In this document: piece after piece, positions 1-4,646 of the stretch
Layout of the letters: each line of letters starts with the position of its first letter
Position numbering within the stretch: position 1 is the first letter of the stretch
Assembly: GCA_016929985.1 (NCBI GenBank)
Contig: JAFGIH010000858.1
Span: 1-5,554, forward strand
DNA: 5,554 nucleotides
Reading direction: 5' to 3'
Origin: Thermoleophilia bacterium
GTDB lineage: Bacteria > Actinomycetota > Thermoleophilia > RBG-16-64-13
Program-made: the position numbers and the translations under genes
Notes under the pieces: generated by a model
Told to the model about the DNA's origin: nothing
Database searches by the model: none
The model's input: only the letters and a program-made list of their open reading frames with translations

Positions 1-1431
1 CAGGGACTGGGCGCTCCGGGCCGCAGTATCTGGGGCACCACGATGGGGGCGCCCAACAACACCACCGTCTGGGTGCCGGCCTACGGTGAACCAAACGGCC
101 GGATTTCCATGGCCACCAAGGTGGCCAAGTACATCCCCGCGAACCCCAACCCGCAGCGTCTATGGCGGCTGACGGTCCCAGATGCCATCCTGGACCCGCC
201 GGTGGAGTGGTACGGCGAGGGCTTCTGCGGCCAAAGCCTCGAGCAGCAGTTCAAGCATTTCGTGTACCCGGCTCCGGGATGCTCGGAGATCAAGCTGTGG
301 TACCGCTACGGCGGGTCGTTCATGGGCACCATGAGCGACACCACCAAGTGGGTGCGCATGTACCAAAGCCCCAAATTGGAGTGCGTGGTCAACCAGGACA
401 TCTGGTGGAACAGCGAGACCCGCATGGCCGACATCATCCTGCCGGCCTGTACCAACTTCGAGCGCGACGACATCGGCGAGTGGGCGGCCGTCAACGGCTA
501 CACCTGGCACGCGAGCAGCGGCTGCAACTACCGTGTGGTCGTCCGCGAGCAGAAGTGCATCGAGCCGCTGTACGACTCGAAGTCTGACTACGAGATCTTC
601 GCCCTCATCTTCGAGAAGATGGGCAAGCGCGACCTCTACACCGACGGCGGCAAGACCGACGTCGACTGGGTCAAGGGCTTCTTCGACAACTGCGACCTCC
701 CCAAGGTGGTCAGCTGGGAGGAGTTCAACAGCAAGGGCTATCACATCATCAACATCCCCGACGACTACAAGCCTACGCCGGGTCTGCGCTGGTTCTACGA
801 AGGCCGGCCCTGCGATACCCCTGACACCGGCAACGCGAAGCGGCTCGATCCCGACCACTCGGGCGAACTGGGCACCTTCAGCGGCAAGATAGAGTTCGTC
901 TCGGAGAGCCTCCAGCAGTACTTCCCCGACGACGAAGAGCGGCCGGTGTCTCCGCGCTATCTCCGCAGCTGGGAGGGTTACGGCACTTCGGGCCTCTTCG
1001 ACAAGTACCCACTGCAGCTCGTCTCGCCGCATCCGCGGTTCACGTTCCACTGTCACTACGACAAACACACCGACTGGCTGAACGACATCCCGGTGCACCG
1101 CATCAAGAAGGACGGCCATCCGTGGTGGCCGGCGCGCATCAACCCCGAGGACGCTGCCGAACGGGGCATCAACAGCCACGACATCGTGCGTCTCTATAAT
1201 GACAGGGCCTCGGTGCTCTGCATCGCGGTGGTCACCGGGCGCGTGCGGCCGGGGGTCATACACTGCTACGCCTCGTCGGCGCTGTACGATCCGCTGCAGC
1301 CGGGCGAACCGGACTCCATGGACAGGGGCGGTTGCGTGGCCATGCTGACTCCCTCGCGCATGCTCTCCAAGAATGCGCCCGGCATGACGCCCAACTCGTG
1401 CCTTATCGAGATCGAGAAGTGGGAGGGCTGA
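1..1431 (+). CDS. athL: Pyrogallol hydroxytransferase (transhydroxylase)-like molybdopterin large subunit, 5'-truncated
   Basis: This is the C-terminal 476 residues of a DMSO-reductase-family bis-MGD molybdenum enzyme; frame 1 is open from the first base, so the start lies off the left edge. Known transhydroxylase moves a hydroxyl from 1,2,3,5-tetrahydroxybenzene to pyrogallol, giving phloroglucinol, in the cytoplasm with no net redox change. Seen here (fragment numbering): a cofactor-contacting QGLGAPG at 1-7; the family signature NSETRMADIILP with following FERDD at about 137-157; and a C-terminal molydopterin dinucleotide-binding beta-barrel at about 336-476, holding SPHPRFTFHCHYDKH. The Pelobacter acidigallici enzyme is about 875 residues, so roughly 400 are missing, including the Mo ligand and most catalytic residues. 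The call relies heavily on the adjacent small subunit, which starts 4 bases after the TGA. The alternative is a related catechol dehydroxylase. Family assignment is firm; the substrate is inferred. Confidence 0.83.
   Translation, partial: QGLGAPGRSIWGTTMGAPNNTTVWVPAYGEPNGRISMATKVAKYIPANPNPQRLWRLTVPDAILDPPVEWYGEGFCGQSLEQQFKHFVYPAPGCSEIKLWYRYGGSFMGTMSDTTKWVRMYQSPKLECVVNQDIWWNSETRMADIILPACTNFERDDIGEWAAVNGYTWHASSGCNYRVVVREQKCIEPLYDSKSDYEIFALIFEKMGKRDLYTDGGKTDVDWVKGFFDNCDLPKVVSWEEFNSKGYHIINIPDDYKPTPGLRWFYEGRPCDTPDTGNAKRLDPDHSGELGTFSGKIEFVSESLQQYFPDDEERPVSPRYLRSWEGYGTSGLFDKYPLQLVSPHPRFTFHCHYDKHTDWLNDIPVHRIKKDGHPWWPARINPEDAAERGINSHDIVRLYNDRASVLCIAVVTGRVRPGVIHCYASSALYDPLQPGEPDSMDRGGCVAMLTPSRMLSKNAPGMTPNSCLIEIEKWEG
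1422..1426 (+). promoter_or_regulatory. Ribosome binding site of the small-subunit gene
   Basis: GGAGG lies inside the last codons of the large-subunit gene, 9 bases before the ATG at 1436. Nesting the site in the upstream reading frame with a 4-base gap between stop and start indicates translational coupling, as expected for two subunits made in equal amounts. Confidence 0.75.
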
Positions 1432-1435
1432 GATC

Positions 1436-2275
1436 ATGACCCGCTTGAGTCTGCTCATCGACGTGACCAAGTGCAGCGGCTGCCACAACTGCTTCCTGGC
1501 CTGCCGCGACGAATACTACGACAATGACTACAGCCCCTACTCGGCCCCCCAGCCGCTCGACGGCCAGTTCTGGATGCAGGTGAAGGAGGTCGAGCGGGGC
1601 TGTTACCCGAAGCCCAAGCTCGACTACATCCCCCTCCCGTGCATGCACTGCGAGAACGCGCCCTGTATCAGCGCAGCCGCCGATGGAGCCGTGTATCGCC
1701 GGGAAGACGGCATCGTGATCATCGACCCGACGAAAGCCAAGGGCCAGAAGGAGATCGTGAACTCGTGCCCGTACCGGGTGATATTCTGGAACTCCGCTCT
1801 GGAGCTCCCCCAGAAGTGCACCATGTGCGCGCATATGCTCGACGCCGGTGAGAAGCTGCCGCGCTGCGTGGAGGCCTGTCCGACCGGCGCTCTGGTGTTC
1901 GGGGATCTCGACGATCCGAACAGTGAGATCGCCAAGCTTTCTGCCTCGCTCGCGGTGGAGGAGTACCATCCGGAGTACGGAGCGAAGCCGCTGGTGAAGT
2001 ACGTGGGTATCCCCAAGCGGTTCGTCACTGGTGAAGTGGTGAGGCGGGATGTCCCAGGTGAGTGCACCGAGGGGGTGAAGGTCACGCTCAAGGGCGGCGG
2101 CCTGCAGCGCGAGACCCGCTCCGACAGCTACGGCGACTTCGAGTTCGACGGCCTGGAGAAGAACACCGACTACCAGGTGGGCGTGGAGCTCGAGGGATAT
2201 GCGTCCATGGTCATCGAGGTCTACACGCAGACCGACGTCGACCTGGGCGAGGTGGTGCTGGAACCATTCAATTGA
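1436..2275 (+). CDS. athS: Pyrogallol hydroxytransferase (transhydroxylase)-like iron-sulfur small subunit
   Basis: A 279-residue electron-transfer subunit, close to the roughly 275 residues of the P. acidigallici transhydroxylase beta subunit. Cysteine motifs are C13-x2-C16-x2-C19-x3-C23, C69-x2-C72-x4-C77, C111-P, and C128-x2-C131 with C144-x3-C148-P. This is enough for three [4Fe-4S] clusters. The fourth site of DmsB/PsrB-type proteins is lost: the fourth position of motif II is Ala81, and the first three of motif III are Ala101, Gln104 and Ile107. From about residue 197 to 275 there is a beta-rich domain resembling carboxypeptidase-regulatory/Cna-B folds (FVTGEVV, GVKVTLKGGG, DSYGDFEFDGL, VDLGEVVLE), as in transhydroxylase beta. 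There is no signal peptide or membrane segment, so a cytoplasmic complex is expected. The loss of one cluster and the extra domain together set it apart from ordinary four-cluster ferredoxin subunits. C56 and C210 are not assigned to a cluster. Confidence 0.88.
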   Translation: MTRLSLLIDVTKCSGCHNCFLACRDEYYDNDYSPYSAPQPLDGQFWMQVKEVERGCYPKPKLDYIPLPCMHCENAPCISAAADGAVYRREDGIVIIDPTKAKGQKEIVNSCPYRVIFWNSALELPQKCTMCAHMLDAGEKLPRCVEACPTGALVFGDLDDPNSEIAKLSASLAVEEYHPEYGAKPLVKYVGIPKRFVTGEVVRRDVPGECTEGVKVTLKGGGLQRETRSDSYGDFEFDGLEKNTDYQVGVELEGYASMVIEVYTQTDVDLGEVVLEPFN

Positions 2276-2324
2276 GGGGCCGCCGGGAGACGGCCTCGGT
2301 AAGCTAACGACTGGAAAAGGACTC
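2276..2324 (+). other. Short intergenic spacer with a GC hairpin and the thiolase ribosome binding site
   Basis: GGCCG at 2278-2282 can pair with CGGCC at 2291-2295 around an 8-base loop, directly after the small-subunit stop. No T-run follows, so it does not look like an intrinsic terminator. An AGGA at 2318-2321, within GGAAAAGGA, precedes the ATG at 2325 by 3 bases and serves as a slightly close ribosome binding site. The short distance and shared strand suggest cotranscription with the subunits upstream. Confidence 0.45.
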
Positions 2325-3521
2325 ATGGAAGAAGTTGTGATCGTCAGTGCCGTGCGGACGGCGGTAGGTAGGCTGGGTGGCGGAATCAAAGACGTCGAAC
2401 CTGAAGATCTCGGTGAGCTCGTGATCAGGGAAGCCCTCTCTCGGGCTCAGGTGGAGCCTGGAGAGGTCGACGAGGTGATCCTCGGGCAGGCCAAGCAGAG
2501 CGCGGACGCGGCCAACCTGGCCCGCGTCGCAGCTCTCAAGGCCGGTCTCCCCGTCGAGATCCCCGCGTATACCGTGATGCGCCAATGCGGCTCAGGGCTA
2601 CAGGCAGTCCATAACGCCGCCCATCAGATCATGGTGGGTGAAGCCGACATCGTCGTGGCGGGTGGCGTGGAGAGCATGAGCAAGGCCCCCTACTATCTGC
2701 GTGGCGCTCGCTACGGGTACGGCGCCGGGAACGCCGTGCTCCTCGACTCCAACACCGAGAGCCAGCCCCGTTCGCAACCGTACAAGGTCTACGGGAATCT
2801 GACCATGGGTCTTACCGCCGAGAATCTCGGGGAGAAGTACGGCATCACGAGAGAAGAGCAAGATGCCTTCTCCTTGCAGAGCCAGAACCGGGCCTTTGCG
2901 GCCATCGAATCGGGGCGTTTCAAAGACGAGATAGTGCCGGTGGTCATCCCTCAGAGGAAGGGTGAGCCGAAGATCTTTGATACTGACGAGCATCCCCGCA
3001 AGAGTACTCTCGAGGGGTTGGCCGCGCTGCCTGCCGTCTTCAAGGACGGCGGCACAGTGACGGCGGGCAACTCGTCCGGCCGCAACGACGGCGCCGCCTG
3101 TACGGTGGTCATGTCGGCCAAAGAGGCCGGCCGCCGCGGTATCAAGCCCATGGTGGTCATCAGGGGCATGGCCGTCGCCGGCGTACCACCGGAGATCATG
3201 GGCTTGGGCCCGGCTCCCTCGTCGCGCAAGGCTCTCGAGCGCGCCGGCCTGACGTTCGACGACATGGGTCTCATCGAGCTGAACGAGGCGTTCGCGGCGC
3301 AAGCTCTCTCGGTCATCAAAGAGCTCGGCATCGGCGACCGTATGGATGTCATGAATCCTAACGGCGGCGCCGTCGCGTTGGGCCATCCGATCGGCTGTTC
3401 GGGGGCGCGGGTCTTCACCACCCTGCTCTACGAGATGCAGAAGCGCGGCACCAAGTATGGCCTTGCCACGCTCTGCATCGCCGGTGGACAGGGGATAGCG
3501 ACGGTAGTCGAGTCCGCATAG
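2325..3521 (+). CDS. Acetyl-CoA acetyltransferase (thiolase)
   Basis: A complete 398-residue thiolase, normal for the family (about 390-400). It catalyses reversible condensation of two acetyl-CoA to acetoacetyl-CoA, or thiolytic cleavage in the reverse direction. Seen: N-terminal VIVSAVRTAVG; nucleophile Cys88 in RQCGSG; MGLTAEN at about 161-167; GNSSGRNDGA at about 248-257; NEAFA with Asn320; NPNGGAVALGHPIG with catalytic His354; and acid/base Cys384 in CIAGGQG. The residue three before Cys88 is Met85, where thiolases normally have Asn (or Ser/Thr). The ATG at 2325 is chosen because homology begins there and an AGGA lies just upstream; the longer frame from 2199 would overlap the small-subunit gene with unrelated residues. 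Its place behind the transhydroxylase genes suggests cleavage of acetoacetyl-CoA from aromatic-ring breakdown. A role in butyrate-type or other beta-ketoacyl metabolism is possible; chain-length preference cannot be read from the sequence. Confidence 0.93.
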   Translation: MEEVVIVSAVRTAVGRLGGGIKDVEPEDLGELVIREALSRAQVEPGEVDEVILGQAKQSADAANLARVAALKAGLPVEIPAYTVMRQCGSGLQAVHNAAHQIMVGEADIVVAGGVESMSKAPYYLRGARYGYGAGNAVLLDSNTESQPRSQPYKVYGNLTMGLTAENLGEKYGITREEQDAFSLQSQNRAFAAIESGRFKDEIVPVVIPQRKGEPKIFDTDEHPRKSTLEGLAALPAVFKDGGTVTAGNSSGRNDGAACTVVMSAKEAGRRGIKPMVVIRGMAVAGVPPEIMGLGPAPSSRKALERAGLTFDDMGLIELNEAFAAQALSVIKELGIGDRMDVMNPNGGAVALGHPIGCSGARVFTTLLYEMQKRGTKYGLATLCIAGGQGIATVVESA

Positions 3522-3674
3522 GTGAGTGTCCTCTGATCACGCACGCTCTGCTGCATTTTGGACGCGGACGTCCGCGAAACCATTCCAGAGAGCATGCGTG
3601 ACCAGAGGGGCCTCACTTGTAGGGAACTCGCGCGCACTGTGGGACATCTCGCCGCAGTCCTCTGCAAGTCTAGT
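3522..3674. other. Convergent intergenic spacer
   Basis: This lies between the 3' ends of the thiolase and B3/B4 genes. It contains no frame with recognisable coding content of its own and no clear stem followed by a T-run on either strand. Its one clear structural element is a perfect palindrome at 3563-3576, listed separately. Transcripts from both sides must stop somewhere here, possibly by a Rho-dependent or non-canonical mechanism. Confidence 0.5.
3563..3576. repeat. Perfect 14-base palindrome CGCGGACGTCCGCG
   Basis: The sequence equals its own reverse complement and, as RNA, would give a 5-bp CGCGG/CCGCG stem with an ACGT loop. It sits 42 bases after the thiolase stop and about 100 bases beyond the B3/B4 stop. 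TTTT precedes it (3556-3559) and AAA follows it, but there is no T-run immediately downstream on either strand. It could be part of a bidirectional transcription stop or a protein-binding site; function is undetermined. Confidence 0.5.
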
Positions 3675-4397
3675 CTACGGCGCCAGCGAGATGCGGGGGG
3701 TCTCCATCGTCAGATAGTCGATGCGGGTGGCGCCTCCGCAGAAGCGCTGGATGAGTTCCGCCACCTCGGCACAGGCCGCCTCCACCTCTTCGCGGGTGAT
3801 GGGAGGGAGGCCGTCCACGTTGAACTCGATGGCTGTGGTCTCGGGCAGGGTGAGGGTGTGATTGCCCTGCCGCCAGGTCCAGCGGCGGGTGAGCACAGTA
3901 TTCGTGCTGTTCTCCACGAAGATCACCTCGCCGGGCAGGGGGTGTTCCAGCTCCTCCGAGCCGAAGGCCACAAAGCCCTCGTCGCCCGTTGCGAAGCGGA
4001 GCTCGATGTCTCCGTTCAGCAGGTCTATGGCGTGGGCGCCGGCCGGCAGCAGATGGCGTAGCGACATCACATTGCCGAGGTCGACCAGGGCGCTGATGGA
4101 AGGGAGCTGGTCGCCCCGCAGGGCCCTGCGCGCCATGGCCTCCACGGACGAGCGGAACTCTGCCGGCTTGGCCCCGAAAGCGCGGTAGGCCTCGCGCCAG
4201 GACTTGATACGGGGCTCCTCCGCGACCTTCTCAGCGTCCACGCGGGCGCGCACCGATTCTTCGGCCTCTCGCATCATCTGCACCAGTTCCGCGGGCGACG
4301 GGCCGTTGGTGACGCCGTGGGCGATGACCACCCCGCGTACATATCCGGGATAGCGCGCGAAGATCTCGGGGGAGATGCTATAGCTGTAGTACTGCAT
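3675..4397 (-). CDS. Free-standing B3/B4 domain protein (PheRS beta-like editing-module homologue)
   Basis: A 240-residue protein matching the B3/B4 domain found within the phenylalanyl-tRNA synthetase beta chain, here as a solo domain without any synthetase parts. Core motifs (numbered from the chosen Met): SWREAYRAFGAKPAEFRSS at about 66-84; LPSISALVDLGNVMSLRH at about 98-115; LPAGAHAIDL at about 117-126; and VLTRRWTWRQGNHT at about 168-181. A charged helical stretch (about 38-65) precedes the core, and a helix (about 202-218) follows. In PheRS this module houses the site that hydrolyses mischarged Tyr-tRNA(Phe). The solo family's substrate is largely unassigned, with editing of free or mischarged aminoacyl-tRNA only a possibility. 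No signal or membrane segment is present. It is convergent with the thiolase and divergent from the LarA-like gene, so it appears to be its own transcription unit. An in-frame GTG at 4406 was rejected as start because of the ribosome binding site position. Confidence 0.85.
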   Translation of the reverse strand: MQYYSYSISPEIFARYPGYVRGVVIAHGVTNGPSPAELVQMMREAEESVRARVDAEKVAEEPRIKSWREAYRAFGAKPAEFRSSVEAMARRALRGDQLPSISALVDLGNVMSLRHLLPAGAHAIDLLNGDIELRFATGDEGFVAFGSEELEHPLPGEVIFVENSTNTVLTRRWTWRQGNHTLTLPETTAIEFNVDGLPPITREEVEAACAEVAELIQRFCGGATRIDYLTMETPRISLAP

Positions 4398-4406
4398 GAG
4401 AAACAC

Positions 4407-4412
4407 CCACCT
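4407..4412 (-). promoter_or_regulatory. Ribosome binding site that decides the B3/B4 start
   Basis: On the minus strand AGGTGG occupies 4412-4407. It leaves 9 bases to the ATG at 4397 but none to the in-frame GTG at 4406, so initiation at the ATG is favoured and the protein is 240 rather than 243 residues. Confidence 0.65.
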
Positions 4413-4463
4413 GTGGTCGGAGTGCCTTGGTGGGCCACTGGGTATGCAGCGGCCCGTGTCGCG

Positions 4464-4469
4464 ATTCTA
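4464..4469 (-). promoter_or_regulatory. Candidate -10 box for the B3/B4 gene
   Basis: TAGAAT on the minus strand matches TATAAT at five of six positions and the TAG-type -10 common in high-GC actinobacteria. No good -35 was found 16-18 bases upstream. Initiation here would give a leader of roughly 60 bases before the ATG at 4397. Confidence 0.35.
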
Positions 4470-4537
4470 CCGGAAATGAAGCTGGGCGACCGCGGCCATA
4501 GCGGCCTGTCCGGCGCGGCCCGACCGTGGCGGCGGGG

Positions 4538-4551
4538 TCGCGTTATCGCGA
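4538..4551. repeat. Inverted repeat TCGCG-TTAT-CGCGA
   Basis: A perfect 5-bp inverted repeat with a 4-base centre lies in the divergent spacer, 23 bases upstream of the candidate -35 of the LarA-like gene. Its size and place fit an operator half-site pair, but repeats this short are expected by chance in GC-rich DNA. Confidence 0.35.
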
Positions 4552-4574
4552 GGTTGCCGCTGCCGGCGTGGTCC

Positions 4575-4604
4575 TTGTCGCCGTGGCGCCACCTGCGCTA
4601 GGCT
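4575..4604 (+). promoter_or_regulatory. Candidate promoter of the LarA-like gene with a palindrome in its spacer
   Basis: TTGTCG (4575-4580) and TAGGCT (4599-4604) are 18 bases apart. They match TTGACA at four of six positions and TATAAT at three of six, and resemble actinobacterial sigma-A-type promoters. Between them is the perfect palindrome GTGGCGCCAC (4583-4592), the usual place for a repressor or MerR-type operator. The leader would be about 35 bases. This is a pattern match only. Confidence 0.33.
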
Positions 4605-4633
4605 TCGCGTACTGGTATCGAGAGGGCGGCGAC

Positions 4634-4639
4634 AAGGAG
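4634..4639 (+). promoter_or_regulatory. Strong ribosome binding site of the LarA-like gene
   Basis: AAGGAG with a 7-base spacer to the ATG at 4647 is close to ideal and fixes the start of the gene that runs off the right edge. Confidence 0.8.
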
Positions 4640-4646
4640 TCGGGCT

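Larger units (their letters stand above)
4398..4646. other. Divergent intergenic control region
   Basis: The 249 bases separate the 5' ends of the minus-strand B3/B4 gene and the plus-strand LarA-like gene, so both promoters must lie here unless transcription enters from outside. It holds a TAGAAT box facing left, a TTGTCG-18-TAGGCT pair facing right, and two short inverted repeats, all listed separately. Translated frames through it show no protein-family resemblance. Confidence 0.6.

Noticed and set aside
43..45. ATG as the start of the large subunit
   Set aside because: The frame is open to base 1 and the residues before this ATG (QGLGAPG) are already family-typical, so the gene is truncated by the window and does not start here.
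160..1488. A 442-codon open frame on the minus strand opposite the molybdenum large subunit
   Set aside because: It lies wholly across a clearly homologous plus-strand gene. Its residues are low-complexity (rich in Val, Leu, Arg, His, Asp) with no family motif, as expected of an antisense frame in GC-rich DNA.
2199..2201. ATG as an upstream start of the thiolase
   Set aside because: It would add 42 residues without thiolase similarity, mostly overlapping the end of the small-subunit gene. The ATG at 2325 coincides with the normal thiolase N-terminus and has an AGGA before it.
1..2275. Ordinary DmsAB/PsrAB-type respiratory oxidoreductase
   Set aside because: The small subunit lacks the fourth cluster and carries a C-terminal beta domain, and no membrane anchor subunit follows; a thiolase does. 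These favour the transhydroxylase branch.
1403..2389. A long minus-strand open frame opposite the small subunit and thiolase start
   Set aside because: It is antisense to two genes with strong motifs and has no domain signature of its own.
2598..3386. Minus-strand open frame opposite the thiolase
   Set aside because: It is a mirror frame of a complete thiolase with all catalytic residues and has no independent similarity.
3522..3674. Intrinsic terminator between thiolase and B3/B4 genes
   Set aside because: The palindrome at 3563-3576 is not followed by a T-run on either strand, so it does not meet the usual definition.
3558..4061. Plus-strand open frame opposite the B3/B4 gene
   Set aside because: The minus strand encodes a recognisable complete domain there; the plus frame resembles nothing.
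4404..4406. GTG start for the B3/B4 gene
   Set aside because: The AGGTGG ribosome binding site abuts it with no spacer, while the ATG three codons later has a 9-base spacer.
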